Origin: Rubrobacter aplysinae
GTDB taxonomy: Bacteria; Actinomycetota; Rubrobacteria; Rubrobacterales; Rubrobacteraceae
Length of the DNA stretch: 56,246 bases
NCBI RefSeq assembly: GCF_001029505.1
Contig: NZ_LEKH01000015.1
Coordinates: 1 to 56,246 of the forward strand
Reading direction: 5' to 3'
The translations under genes and the position numbers were made by a program. Positions 8,122 through 17,768 of the stretch are shown here, piece after piece; the stretch's first letter is position 1; each line of letters starts with the position of its first letter. Under the pieces are notes generated by a model. It was given only the letters and a program-made list of their open reading frames with translations, was not told the origin of the DNA and searched no databases.

Positions 8122-9471
8122 CTAGCTTACGGCCTCTTCCGCCGCCACGGCCGAAGACTCCGATACGAAGCGATCCAACTCCGCCAGGGCCATCTCGGAT
8201 TGGCGCTCACGGCGCTCGGGCTTCGAGAGCCGGCGGCCATTCTCCTTTTTCGGGGCGGTCGGGACGAGGCCCCAGTTGGAGTTTATTGGCTGTAGGGTGC
8301 CGTCCTTTACGGTGATGTAGCGGGAGAGGGCCCCGATCATGGTCTCCTCCGGCAGCCGTACCTCTTCTTCGCCCCGGGCGGCGCGGGCGGCGTTTACCCC
8401 CGCGATGAGACCCATCGCCGAGCTCTCGGTATAGCCCTCCACGCCGGTCAGCTGTCCGGCGAAGTACAGCGGGGGGCCTCCAGAGTCACCCGAGCGGACG
8501 CGCATCGTCTCGGTGAGCATCCGGTTGGAGGGGAGGTAGGTGTTGCGGTGCATCACGCCCATGCGCGCGAACTCGGCGTTTTCCATGCCGGGGATCGTGC
8601 GGAACACGCGCCGCTGCTCGGGCCACTTGAGCCGGGTCTGGAAGCCGACGAGGTTGTATAGCTGGCCCTCGGCGTCGTCCTGACGGAGCTGCACGACGGC
8701 GTAGGGCTCCTCGCCGGTTCGCGGGTCGGGCAGCCCGACGGGCTTCATCGGGCCGAAGCGCAGGGTCTCGGGGCCGCGGCCGGCTATGACCTCGACGGGC
8801 ATGCAGCCCTCGAAGTACATGTCCTCCTCGAAGTCCTTTATCGGGGCGAGCTCCGCGTTCGTCAGCTCCTCGACGAAGGCGTAATATTCTTCTTCGTTCA
8901 TCGGGCAGTTGAGGTAGGCGGCCTCACCCTTGTCGTAGCGGCTCGCGAGGTAGACCCTCTCCTCGTCCACGGACTCGCGGAAGATTATCGGGGAGGCGGC
9001 GTCGTAGAAGTACAGCGTCTCGCCGGATAGCTCGGCTATGTGATGCGCCAGCGCGTCCGAGGTGAGCGGGCCGGTCGCGATCACGGTCGGACCGGACGGG
9101 ATCTCCTGCATCTCTTTTCTAACGAGCGTTATGTTCGGGTGGGACTCAATCGCCTCGGTGACGGCGGCGGAGAAGTCCTCGCGGGCCAGGCCGAGCGCGC
9201 CGCCGGCGGGGACGCGGGTCCTGTCGGCACAGCGCAGGATCATGGACCCCAGCCTGCGCAGCTCCTCCTTCAAAAGACCGGACGCGGTGGTTAGCGAGAG
9301 GTTGCCCAGAGAGTTGGAGCACACGAGCTCCGCCAGGCCCTCGGTGTGGTGCGCCGGCGTGGGCTTCTCGGGACGCATCTCCCAGAGCTCGACCGAGCAG
9401 TCGGCCTCCGCCGCCTGCCACGCCGCCTCGCTACCGGCAAGCCCCCCACCGATCACCGTTACATCCGCCAT
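8122..9471 (-). CDS. trmFO: TrmFO, folate- and FAD-dependent tRNA (uracil-54-C5) methyltransferase
   Basis: TrmFO forms ribothymidine-54 in the tRNA T-loop with methylenetetrahydrofolate as carbon donor and FADH2 as reductant. The 449-residue protein starts with the dinucleotide-binding VIGGGLAGSEAAWQ, followed by ELWEMRPEKPTPAHHT and the diagnostic ELVCSNSLGN segment with Cys51. A second cysteine in YFEGCMPVEV (about 223) matches the other catalytic cysteine known for the family. GQLTGVEGYTESSAMGLIAG near the C-terminus is also typical. The ATG start is clear. Upstream lies a short 10-bp tandem repeat. Confidence 0.95.
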   Translation of the reverse strand: MADVTVIGGGLAGSEAAWQAAEADCSVELWEMRPEKPTPAHHTEGLAELVCSNSLGNLSLTTASGLLKEELRRLGSMILRCADRTRVPAGGALGLAREDFSAAVTEAIESHPNITLVRKEMQEIPSGPTVIATGPLTSDALAHHIAELSGETLYFYDAASPIIFRESVDEERVYLASRYDKGEAAYLNCPMNEEEYYAFVEELTNAELAPIKDFEEDMYFEGCMPVEVIAGRGPETLRFGPMKPVGLPDPRTGEEPYAVVQLRQDDAEGQLYNLVGFQTRLKWPEQRRVFRTIPGMENAEFARMGVMHRNTYLPSNRMLTETMRVRSGDSGGPPLYFAGQLTGVEGYTESSAMGLIAGVNAARAARGEEEVRLPEETMIGALSRYITVKDGTLQPINSNWGLVPTAPKKENGRRLSKPERRERQSEMALAELDRFVSESSAVAAEEAVS

Positions 9472-9500
9472 GTCCAGACCCCGTCCGTCTCGTTTGCACT

Positions 9501-9530
9501 ATGCAGCGCCATGCAGCGCCGTGCAGCGCC
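9501..9530. repeat. 10-bp tandem repeat, three copies, upstream of trmFO
   Basis: ATGCAGCGCC, ATGCAGCGCC and GTGCAGCGCC lie head to tail at 9501-9530, 30 bp upstream of the trmFO start on the minus strand, where the trmFO promoter or leader should be. The rest of the 9472-9727 spacer shows no gene, tRNA or clear terminator. Confidence 0.65.
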
Positions 9531-9727
9531 ACGCCACGCTCTGCCCGCGTTCCGCTGGCGCGCATTCTACGTCAGGGTAGCGGGATTTCAAACAGAGCTT
9601 TGCGAGCATAGCAGGCTCCCGGAGCGGGGACCGCGGGTGAGCCGGGGCGGGGCCGGAGACCGGGAGGCTCAGAGGGGAAACCATGGTGCCAGATGCGACC
9701 TGGCGGAGCATCCGGGGGTTCTAGCGC

Positions 9728-10153
9728 TCAGCTCTGCTCCTCGGAGTCCTTGTCCTCGGCGAGGGTGAACTCCAGGCCCAGCATGCTCAGGTACGTGCCC
9801 GTGGCGAGAAAAGGGCACAGAAACCACGCGAGGCCGCTGCTCACGAGATACCCGGTCAGGGTCGCCACCGCCACGCTCAGGCCCACGGCGGGGATGTGGA
9901 AGTTGCCCCAGAGCTCTACGCTGTGCAACTGCCCGCCAGAGTGCCCCCGGATGCCACCGTAGGCCAGCGCCCCGACCACCGCGAAGGCCAGTACCACCCC
10001 CACGATGAACACCAGGACCTGGGGAGGACCCGGTGAGCTCCGAAAGCTCGACGTGACCGCGCCGGTACTCCAGACGGCCAGCGTGAAGCCGTACGGGGCG
10101 GCGCTGGTGCCGATCGCCGAGCGCAGGTTCCTCCAGTACTCGTGGCCTTCCAC
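9728..10153 (-). CDS. Small four-helix membrane protein, paralogue of the next upstream gene
   Basis: The protein is not from a family I can name. I place the start at GTG 10153 because AAGGGGA lies 5 nt upstream and because the 141-residue product then lines up end to end with its 142-residue neighbour at 10416-10844. Both open with a short basic segment and the block TSAAPYGFTLAVW (SSAAPYGFTLAVW in the paralogue) and share LWGNFH near the middle. Four hydrophobic helices are visible (about 15-30, 45-65, 88-105 and 108-130). The C-terminus is acidic. An open frame extends 64 codons further upstream, but that part has no membrane or family character. Confidence 0.6.
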   Translation of the reverse strand: MEGHEYWRNLRSAIGTSAAPYGFTLAVWSTGAVTSSFRSSPGPPQVLVFIVGVVLAFAVVGALAYGGIRGHSGGQLHSVELWGNFHIPAVGLSVAVATLTGYLVSSGLAWFLCPFLATGTYLSMLGLEFTLAEDKDSEEQS

Positions 10154-10334
10154 GTCTCCCCTTTCCGCTAGCCCTCTCTGCCCGTTTACCCCTCCGAGAG
10201 CCGAATAAACCCAGCCCCCCCACGAGGCCGCCTCCCGGGCAGGGATCGTGAGCTTCGTAAGAACGAGACACGGGCAAGACGTACGGCATCCCCAACGATG
10301 GTACAAATCGGGCCCGGACGTTTTACGGGCAACG

Positions 10335-10360
10335 CGTCCAGACACCGGTTAATCTGGACG
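10335..10360. other. Inverted repeat between the two paralogous membrane genes
   Basis: CGTCCAGA (10335-10342) and TCTGGACG (10353-10360) form an 8-bp stem with a 10-nt loop. It lies 55 bp after the stop of the upstream membrane gene and 180 bp before the start of the next. No T run follows on the minus strand, so it may be a weak terminator, a processing site or a protein site. Nothing else was seen in 10154-10415. Confidence 0.4.
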
Positions 10361-10415
10361 TTTCCCTATCTTCCGCGGGGCTCTAGCGGCTAATACGCGG
10401 CCCCGGCCGCTTACG

Positions 10416-10844
10416 TTAGTGCTCGCCGTCGCCGTAGTACCGGCCCTCGGCGGCGGTAAACTCCGCGCCGAGAGCGAGCAGGTAGCAGGCGGTGGAGGCA
10501 AAGGTGGCGAGCAGCCAGACGAGGTCCGTGTGTACGAGGCTCGTAACGAGCACGGCGGCCCCGATGGCGAGCCCGACGGACAGGAAGTGGAAGTTTCCCC
10601 AGAGCGAGGTCTTGGGTCGTTTCTCGCCGTTGTCGCCGGTAAAGTCACCGAAGGCCATAAAGCCGATGAAGGCGAAGGCGAGCACGGAGCCCGCCGCGAA
10701 TGAGAGGGCGTTTATCGCGCTCGGGAGTCCCTGGGAGTCAATGATCACGGCGCCCGTGGTCCACACCGCGAGGGTAAAGCCGTAGGGGGCGGCGCTCGAA
10801 CCCACCGCCGCCCTGAGGCTTCGTCCGTAGCGCCGCCCGATCAC
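10416..10844 (-). CDS. Small four-helix membrane protein
   Basis: This 142-residue integral membrane protein starts at GTG 10844. It has a short basic N-terminus (MIGRRYGRSLRAA), the SSAAPYGFTLAVW block in helix 1, then three more hydrophobic helices (about 45-65, 87-105 and 108-128), a charged loop between helices 2 and 3 (GDNGEKRPKT), and a C-terminal tail rich in Tyr, Gly and acidic residues. It is clearly paralogous to the product of 9728-10153, so the pair arose by tandem duplication. The function is unknown. It follows an SDR gene on the other side in the opposite order of transcription (the SDR gene ends at 10865 upstream of it), so co-transcription with that gene is possible. Confidence 0.65.
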   Translation of the reverse strand: MIGRRYGRSLRAAVGSSAAPYGFTLAVWTTGAVIIDSQGLPSAINALSFAAGSVLAFAFIGFMAFGDFTGDNGEKRPKTSLWGNFHFLSVGLAIGAAVLVTSLVHTDLVWLLATFASTACYLLALGAEFTAAEGRYYGDGEH

Positions 10845-10864
10845 GTTCTATCCCCGCTCCGCTG

Positions 10865-11641
10865 TTACCAGGCGGTCGCGCCGCCGTCCACGGAGACGGT
10901 CTGGCCGGTCATGTACGAGGCCGCGTCAGAGGCGAGAAAGACGGCCACGCCCTTTAGCTCCTCGGGGCTGCCGAAGCGGTGCAGCGGGATGTCGCGCAGC
11001 ATCTCGTCCTCGAATCGCTCTATGAGCGCGCCGGACATCTTTGTCGGGAACCAGCCGGGGGCTATGGCGTTGACGTTTATGCCGTACTGGGCCCAGCTGG
11101 TGGCGAGGTCGCGGGTCATGGAGACCACGGCGCCCTTGGTGGAGTTGTAGCCCACGGTCTGCATGTAGGGCGGCCGGCCGCCGGAGAGCGCGGCCACGGA
11201 GGCGATGTTTATGATGCTCCCGCCCGAGCCGCGCCGGATCATGCGCTTGCCGACCGTCTGGGCCATTATGAAGGTGCCGCGCAGGTTTACGTTCACCACC
11301 TGATCGAAGCGGTCGAGGGGCATCTCCTCCGGCGGGGCTCCCCAGGTCGCGCCGGAATTGTTCACGAGGATGTCCACGCCGCCGAACTCGCTCTCGGCGG
11401 CGTCCACGACGGCCTGCACGCTCTCGGGGTCGGAGACGTCGCAGGACATCGAGATCGCCTGCCCGCCGCGCCCGTTTATCTCGTCCTTTACCTCGTCACA
11501 GGCTTCCTTCTTTCGCGAGCACAGGACGACCTTCGCCCCGGCGTCGGCCAGGGCTTCGGCCATGTAGCGCCCGAGGCCTCGGCCACCGCCGGTCACGATG
11601 GCGGTCCGGCCGTCGAGCCGGAAGAGATCCAACGTATTCAA
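10865..11641 (-). CDS. SDR family oxidoreductase (FabG/gluconate dehydrogenase-like)
   Basis: This is a 258-residue classical SDR if the start is TTG 11641, chosen because GGGAGGAGC precedes it by 5 nt and the conserved fold begins at once (LFRLDGRTAIVTGGGRGLG). An in-frame extension to 11758 runs through a 12-bp tandem repeat and is not family sequence. The protein shows NNSGATWG, the catalytic Ser in INIASVAA, and YNSTKGAV with Tyr and Lys; it ends in MTGQTVSVDGGATAW. Relatives reduce 3-oxoacyl thioesters or sugar acids. Its place after an acyl-CoA ligase gene suggests a role in acyl-CoA metabolism, which is inference. Confidence 0.85.
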   Translation of the reverse strand: MNTLDLFRLDGRTAIVTGGGRGLGRYMAEALADAGAKVVLCSRKKEACDEVKDEINGRGGQAISMSCDVSDPESVQAVVDAAESEFGGVDILVNNSGATWGAPPEEMPLDRFDQVVNVNLRGTFIMAQTVGKRMIRRGSGGSIINIASVAALSGGRPPYMQTVGYNSTKGAVVSMTRDLATSWAQYGINVNAIAPGWFPTKMSGALIERFEDEMLRDIPLHRFGSPEELKGVAVFLASDAASYMTGQTVSVDGGATAW

Positions 11642-11670
11642 AAAAGCTCCTCCCTGATCACGTCCTACGA

Positions 11671-11706
11671 TACCCGCATACATACCCGCGTGTGTACCCG
11701 CGTATC
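11671..11706. repeat. Three imperfect 12-bp tandem units upstream of an SDR gene
   Basis: ATACCCGCATAC, ATACCCGCGTGT and GTACCCGCGTAT lie in series at 11671-11706. They fall between the stop of the acyl-CoA ligase gene (11765) and the ribosome site of the SDR gene (start 11641), so they are in a leader or promoter region. The period is the same as at 4759-4794, but the sequence differs. Confidence 0.65.
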
Positions 11707-11764
11707 CTACCGGAACTTCGAAACGCCGGGTGGGCGACCGCCCTCGGCGCTCCGCCATACCCCT

Positions 11765-13411
<1,647 letters not shown>

Positions 13412-13533
13412 AACTTCTCCTTCCAAAAGGGCCGCGGACCACTACCGGCCGGCGGCGCGTCCTTCCCACATACCAGATACTATAATCAAAAATGATATCT
13501 TGCGAACGTTGCGGACAGCCTTTGGACCGAGGC

Positions 13534-14070
13534 TCACACGCTGGTGACGCCCTCGCTCTCGAAGACGCGGAAGGTGCCGGTGCCCATCGCCACCAGGTTC
13601 CCCTCCTCGTCATAGACGCTGCCCTGGGCGGTAGCCATGCGGCGTGTGCGGTGCAGCACCTCGGCGTGGCAGATTATGCGACCGCCGTTCACCGGGCCGA
13701 GAAAGCGGGTGTCCATCTGGATGGTCGCCGCCCGCAGGCCGACCTTCGAGAGCACGGAGATGCCCATCGCGTTATCTATCAGGGAGGCGTAGACGCCGCC
13801 ATGCAAGGTGCCGTTGCCGTTTAGGTGATGATCCTCGACGTCTATGTACAGTATCGCCCGGCCGGGCTCGACCTTCTCGACCCTGGAGCCTATGTGGCGG
13901 GAGAAGGAGATCGCCTCGTCGAAGTACCGGGCGAGCTTCGTGAGCCGCTCCTCGTCCAGGGCTCCGGTATCCAGGCCGTTCTCCACCGCCTCCTTCTTGA
14001 GCTCCTCCAGATCCGCCTTCTCACCCTGCGACAAGCGACCGTCCTCCGGGCTCTCTGAGTTTTCTGGCAT
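13534..14070 (-). CDS. PaaI-type hotdog thioesterase
   Basis: This 178-residue protein has a single hotdog domain in its C-terminal two thirds. The core reads NGNGTLHGGVYASLIDNAMG, the family's HGG block with the acidic catalytic residue in the following helix. A polar, probably helical N-terminal stretch of about 60 residues (SQGEKADLEELKKEAVENG) precedes it. Members hydrolyse aryl- or acyl-CoA thioesters and often remove dead-end CoA intermediates. It is 49 bp after the second MaoC gene and 107 bp (plus the ligase's leader) before fadD, so it probably belongs to the same transcription unit. Confidence 0.85.
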   Translation of the reverse strand: MPENSESPEDGRLSQGEKADLEELKKEAVENGLDTGALDEERLTKLARYFDEAISFSRHIGSRVEKVEPGRAILYIDVEDHHLNGNGTLHGGVYASLIDNAMGISVLSKVGLRAATIQMDTRFLGPVNGGRIICHAEVLHRTRRMATAQGSVYDEEGNLVAMGTGTFRVFESEGVTSV

Positions 14071-14119
14071 CGTTCCCTCCCGCTGATAGTGATCTAATTA
14101 GGCTGGTGAGCTACCAGGG

Positions 14120-14596
14120 TTATCCGGCTTCGTGGACGATGGGCTCCACGAACTCCGCGGTGCCGGTAATCATCGTCTCTAACGGGGTCCTGGCGTACAC
14201 CTCGAAGCCGTACGTAAACCTGTCGGGTCCGCGCCGTGCCTCCATGCCGCCCTTGACCTCCTTGGCCTCTTTGAGACCTGTCGCCGTACCGCCGACGCGC
14301 AGGGTATCTCCGAGCCGGACCATGCCCGTAAAGCGCACGTCGAGGCTGCTCACGTACCCGTAGGCCAGATGCGGCGAGAACAGACGCCCCAGCGTGGCGG
14401 CGGTCAGCATACCGTGAGCTATTATCCCGGGCAGCCCGGACTCGTGGGCGGCCTCGTCAACGGTGTGGATGGGATTGTAATCGCCGGAGGCCCCGGCGTA
14501 CTTTATGAGGTCGAGGCGGGTGATCGGCTCTAGCTCGATCTCCTCCAACTCCTCGCCGGCCTCCCAGCGCGACCCCGGCGCTCTCGCCCCGCTCAC
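14120..14596 (-). CDS. MaoC-like (R)-specific enoyl hydratase, catalytic subunit
   Basis: This 158-residue hotdog protein carries the hydratase-2 motif YAGASGDYNPIHTVDEAAHE followed by GIIAHGMLTAA, with the catalytic Asp and His. Such proteins hydrate trans-2-enoyl-CoA to (R)-3-hydroxyacyl-CoA or run the reverse dehydration. The GTG start overlaps the TGA of the upstream MaoC-N gene (GTGA), so the two are co-translated. The arrangement, one catalytic and one non-catalytic MaoC subunit, resembles mycobacterial HadA/HadB pairs. By analogy I expect a heterodimer. Confidence 0.85.
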   Translation of the reverse strand: MSGARAPGSRWEAGEELEEIELEPITRLDLIKYAGASGDYNPIHTVDEAAHESGLPGIIAHGMLTAATLGRLFSPHLAYGYVSSLDVRFTGMVRLGDTLRVGGTATGLKEAKEVKGGMEARRGPDRFTYGFEVYARTPLETMITGTAEFVEPIVHEAG

Positions 14597-15048
14597 CGCG
14601 CCAGCCTCTCCCGCACCTGCTCCGTAACGACCACGGTGTCGTCTGAGGTGAAGATGCGCTCCCCCTCCGGCGTCTCGCCGGTGCGCTCAAACACGAGGAA
14701 CCCGAGCCTGCCGCTACGCCCCTCACGGTCGAAGGACCGTTTCAGCTCGACCCGGCACACGACACTCTCTCCGACGTACAGCGGCCGCTCGTACACCGTG
14801 TTGTGGCCGCCGTGGATCAAACCCTCCAGCGGTAGCTCGGCGCCGGGCACCGAGCCATACTCGAAGGTGCGCGGGAAGGTCGGCGGCGCGATGAGCCCAC
14901 CGTGTACGCTCCGCCGGGCCGCCTCCGGGTCGGTGTAGACCGGGTTCGGGTCGCCTATGGCCTCGGCAAAACGGCGCACCGCGACCCGCTCCACCGGGTT
15001 CTCCACGGGCTCCGAGCACCGCCCGACATACTCCTCGAAAAGCGCCAA
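14593..15048 (-). CDS. MaoC-type N-terminal-domain protein, partner subunit of the hydratase
   Basis: This 151-residue protein has the FAS1-type dehydratase (MaoC N-terminal domain) pattern: an initial FEEYVGR helix, VERVAVRRFAEAIGDPNPVYTDPEAA, PPTFPRTFEYGS, and GLIHGGHNTVYERPLYVGE. The hydratase Asp/His motif is not complete here, as is usual for the structural partner. Start is TTG 15048 with an AGAGGG ribosome site. It is 8 bp behind a FabG-like gene and overlaps the catalytic MaoC gene by 4 bp. Confidence 0.8.
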   Translation of the reverse strand: MALFEEYVGRCSEPVENPVERVAVRRFAEAIGDPNPVYTDPEAARRSVHGGLIAPPTFPRTFEYGSVPGAELPLEGLIHGGHNTVYERPLYVGESVVCRVELKRSFDREGRSGRLGFLVFERTGETPEGERIFTSDDTVVVTEQVRERLAR

Positions 15049-15056
15049 GCTACCCT

Positions 15057-15812
15057 CTAGGCCTTTGGCCCGCCGGCGGCGTACAGCACCTGGCCGCTTA
15101 TGAACGACGCCTCCTCGGAGGCGAAGAACAGCGCGGCGGCCGCGACGTCCTCGGGCCTGCCGCCGCGCCCGACGGGTATCTCCTTCGCCCGCAGGGCCGC
15201 GAACTCCTCGAAGTCCTCGTACCCCAGCCGGGCGGCGGTGGTCCGGGTCATCTCGGTCTCTATGAAGCCCGGTGCCACGGCGTTGGCGGTTATGCCGAAC
15301 CGCCCGAGCTCGGCGGCCAGGGTCTTGGTAAAGCCCTGCAGCCCGGCCTTGGCGGTCGAGTAGTTGGCCTGCCCGCGGTTTCCGAGCGCGCTCGTGGAGG
15401 AGATGTTCACGATCCTGCCGTACCCGCCGTCAACCATGTAACGCTGCGCCGCCCGGCAACAGTAGAAGGCTCCTGCGAGGTGCACGTCCATCACCGACGC
15501 CCACTCCTCGTCGGTCATCCTGAAGAGCAGGTTATCGTGGGTGACTCCCGCGTTGTTTACCAGGACGTCCAGGCTTCCGTGGCGCTCCGCTGCCTCCTCA
15601 ACCACCCGGTCCACCGACTCGCGATCCGAGACGTCCAGCGAGACCCCGTACGACTCCCCGGGCAGCCCGGAGGCGGTACCCGCGGCGGCGTCCCCGTCCA
15701 GATCCGCGACGCACACCCTCGCGCCCTCCCCGGCGAAGCGCCGGGCTATGGCCGCTCCTATGCCCCGCGCCGCGCCGGTGACCAGTGCCGCGCGGCCCTC
15801 CAGCCTACCCAC
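15057..15812 (-). CDS. FabG-like 3-oxoacyl thioester reductase (SDR)
   Basis: This 251-residue classical SDR shows ALVTGAARGIGAAIARRFAGEG with an Asp-containing loop after strand 2 (VADLDGD, which suggests NAD preference), NNAGVTHDNLLFRMTDEEW (the strongly FabG-like segment), INISSTSALGNRGQANYSTAK (catalytic Ser, Tyr and Lys) and GFIETEMT. It most likely interconverts 3-oxoacyl- and 3-hydroxyacyl-CoA (or ACP). Next to the MaoC pair it would supply or use (R)-3-hydroxyacyl substrates. The start GTG overlaps the end of the 3-hydroxyacyl-CoA dehydrogenase gene by 8 bp. Confidence 0.88.
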   Translation of the reverse strand: MGRLEGRAALVTGAARGIGAAIARRFAGEGARVCVADLDGDAAAGTASGLPGESYGVSLDVSDRESVDRVVEEAAERHGSLDVLVNNAGVTHDNLLFRMTDEEWASVMDVHLAGAFYCCRAAQRYMVDGGYGRIVNISSTSALGNRGQANYSTAKAGLQGFTKTLAAELGRFGITANAVAPGFIETEMTRTTAARLGYEDFEEFAALRAKEIPVGRGGRPEDVAAAALFFASEEASFISGQVLYAAGGPKA

Positions 15813-16683
15813 CGCTTTCGTTCCCCTCCCCGGAATCGTAGAATCCGCCGCCGGTCTTGTGTCCGAGCCTGCCGGCCCGCACCAGACGCTTCAGAGAGTT
15901 CGGAGGCGTGTAGTACGGGTCGCCGGTCTCCTCGTGCACGTAGTCCGTAACGTCGAGCGCCACGTCCAGCCCGATAAAGTCCCCGAGCTCGAACGGACCT
16001 ATGGGGAAGCCGAGCCCCTTCTTGACGAGGAGGTCTATCTCCTCCTTGCTCGCAACACCCTGCTCGTACAGCCTCACCCCTTCGAGCATGAACGGCATCA
16101 GAAAGCGGTTAGCCACGAAACCGGGCACGTCGCCCTCGACCACGACCGGCAGCTTGCCGAAGCTCTGTATTAGCTCTTTCACGCGCTCAACGGTCTCGTC
16201 GCTCGTGTGATACCCCCTCGGCACCTCTACCGCCTCCCTGACCGGCGGCGGGGTAAAGAAGTGCGTGCCGCAGACCCGGTCGGGGCGCGCGGTTGCGGAG
16301 GCGAGATCCGTTATGGAGATGGACGAGGTGTTAGTGAGCAGCAGGGCTTCCGCCGGCAGCAGCACGTCCAAAGCGGCGAAGGCCTCCTTCTTGGGCTCCA
16401 CCCGCTCGACTATCGCCTCTATTACCGCGCCGCAGCCGCCAAGCTCTACCACGTCGGTGGTCCAGGAGACCCGCCCGTACACCGTCTCGGCATCCTCCGG
16501 TAGACGCCCTTTGGAGGCTAGCTTCTGTAGCCCCTCCCGCACGTACCGCTGACCGCCTTCGAGCGCCTCGACGGAGCTGTCGCACGCGACGACCCCGTAG
16601 CCGCCCTGCGCCGCGACCTGGACTATGCCCGCGCCCATCGTACCCGTACCCAGCACGCCTATCGTGCTTATGTTTTGCGACAA
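15805..16683 (-). CDS. 3-hydroxybutyryl-CoA (3-hydroxyacyl-CoA) dehydrogenase
   Basis: This 292-residue NAD-dependent enzyme has an N-terminal Rossmann domain (GVLGTGTMGAGIVQVAAQGG) and a C-terminal helical dimer domain. The catalytic His is in GTHFFTPPPV (about 140-149), and a Glu follows; VEGDVPGFVANRFLMPF and GLGFPIGPFELGDFIGLDV are standard family segments. It oxidises (S)-3-hydroxyacyl-CoA to 3-oxoacyl-CoA, or reduces acetoacetyl-CoA. Start is TTG 16683, 2 bp after the APH kinase stop. Having this (S)-specific enzyme beside an (R)-type MaoC/SDR set could allow epimerisation of hydroxyacyl-CoA (inference). Confidence 0.9.
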   Translation of the reverse strand: MSQNISTIGVLGTGTMGAGIVQVAAQGGYGVVACDSSVEALEGGQRYVREGLQKLASKGRLPEDAETVYGRVSWTTDVVELGGCGAVIEAIVERVEPKKEAFAALDVLLPAEALLLTNTSSISITDLASATARPDRVCGTHFFTPPPVREAVEVPRGYHTSDETVERVKELIQSFGKLPVVVEGDVPGFVANRFLMPFMLEGVRLYEQGVASKEEIDLLVKKGLGFPIGPFELGDFIGLDVALDVTDYVHEETGDPYYTPPNSLKRLVRAGRLGHKTGGGFYDSGEGNESGG

Positions 16684-16685
16684 AG

Positions 16686-17768
16686 TTACTCCCCTCTCCG
16701 AGAGAGTTCGTAGGCGTGTTGGATCAGGCTCTGGACGCGTTTACCGAACGAGGCGAAGCGTTCGTCGGAGGTCTGTCCGGCGACGTAGCGGGCGTAGATC
16801 TGCTGCAGGATCACGGCGAGCTTGAAGTAGCCGAAGGGTAGATAGAAGTCCATGGCGGACAGGTCGCGGCCGCTCTTCTCGGCGTAGCGTTGCATGAACT
16901 CCTCCCGGGTGAAGAATCCGGGGGTGTCGGTGACGGTCGGCAAGACCTCCTTGAGGTCCTCCGGATCGTCGGGCTCGACCCAGTAGGAGAGCGAGACGGC
17001 GAGGTCGAAGAGCGGGTCTCCGATGGTGGTCATCTCCCAGTCGAGGACTGCCCGCACGTCGGTCAGGTCTCCGGGGTCGAGGACGAGGTTGTTTAGCTTG
17101 AAGTCGTTGTGGATGATGGTGGCCGGCGGGCTCTCGGGCACGTTCTCTGCGAGCCAGCGGGTAAGCGGCTCCACCTCGGGATACTCGTCGGTCTTGGCCT
17201 TCTCGTAGCGCCCGATCCAACCCTCCACCTGACGCTGGAGGAAACCTTCCGGCCGCCCGAGGTCCGACAGCCCCGCCCCCTCCCAGTCGACGGCGTGGAG
17301 CTCGACGAGCGTATCCACCACGGTGCGCGAGATGCCCTGGCAAAGCTCCTCGTCCGGCTCTACTCCGGGCGGGAACTCGGCGTCCAGCACGAGGCCCTTG
17401 CGGTGCTCCATTACGTAGAAGGGCGCGCCTATCACGCTCTCGTCGTCGCAGAAGAAGTACGGGGCGGGCGCGAGCGGATAGCTCTCCGACAGCCGCGCCA
17501 GGATGCCGGACTCGCGGCCCATGTCGTGGGCCTTGGGCGGCACCGGGCCAAACGGCGGGCGGCGTAGCACGCCTTCCCAGGCTGGCTCGTTACCCTCGCC
17601 GCTCTCGTCGCGGATTCGCAGCAGATACGTGAGGTTGGACGCGCCGGAGGGGAACTGCTCGACCTCCAGCTCACCGGCGGGGAGACCGTCTATGTGTTCC
17701 CGCAGGTAACGCTCGACCGCCGCGAGGTCGAAGCCTTCTCCCTCGCGGACCCTGATCGTCTCCGACAT
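16686..17768 (-). CDS. APH-type phosphotransferase of the ACAD10/11 kinase group
   Basis: The 360-residue protein has an aminoglycoside-phosphotransferase/choline-kinase fold: a Gly-rich GASNLTYLLRI start, the catalytic loop IIHNDFKLNNLVLDP (about residues 206-220) and the metal-binding ILDWE-type VLDWEMTTIGDPLFDL. Relatives fused or adjacent to acyl-CoA enzymes, such as the kinase domain of ACAD10/11 and bacterial LvaA, phosphorylate 4-hydroxyacyl-CoA during catabolism of 4-hydroxy acids. The neighbours here (hydroxyacyl-CoA dehydrogenase, SDR, hydratases, ligase) fit that role better than antibiotic resistance. Its ATG directly abuts the stop of a 30-codon ORF, so its translation is coupled to it. 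Confidence 0.75.
   Translation of the reverse strand: MSETIRVREGEGFDLAAVERYLREHIDGLPAGELEVEQFPSGASNLTYLLRIRDESGEGNEPAWEGVLRRPPFGPVPPKAHDMGRESGILARLSESYPLAPAPYFFCDDESVIGAPFYVMEHRKGLVLDAEFPPGVEPDEELCQGISRTVVDTLVELHAVDWEGAGLSDLGRPEGFLQRQVEGWIGRYEKAKTDEYPEVEPLTRWLAENVPESPPATIIHNDFKLNNLVLDPGDLTDVRAVLDWEMTTIGDPLFDLAVSLSYWVEPDDPEDLKEVLPTVTDTPGFFTREEFMQRYAEKSGRDLSAMDFYLPFGYFKLAVILQQIYARYVAGQTSDERFASFGKRVQSLIQHAYELSRRGE

Noticed and set aside
9501-9530. CRISPR-like repeats
   Set aside because: Units are 10 bp, directly adjacent and without spacers; no cas genes are present.
10154-10345. 64-codon extension of the membrane protein at 9728
   Set aside because: No membrane or family character, and the paralogue aligns only from GTG 10153, which has a ribosome site.
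11642-11758. 39-codon N-terminal extension of the SDR at 10865
   Set aside because: It runs through a 12-bp tandem repeat; TTG 11641 has the ribosome site and the fold begins there.
16686-17768. Aminoglycoside resistance gene
   Set aside because: The fold is APH-like, but motifs and neighbours match the acyl-CoA-linked kinase group.
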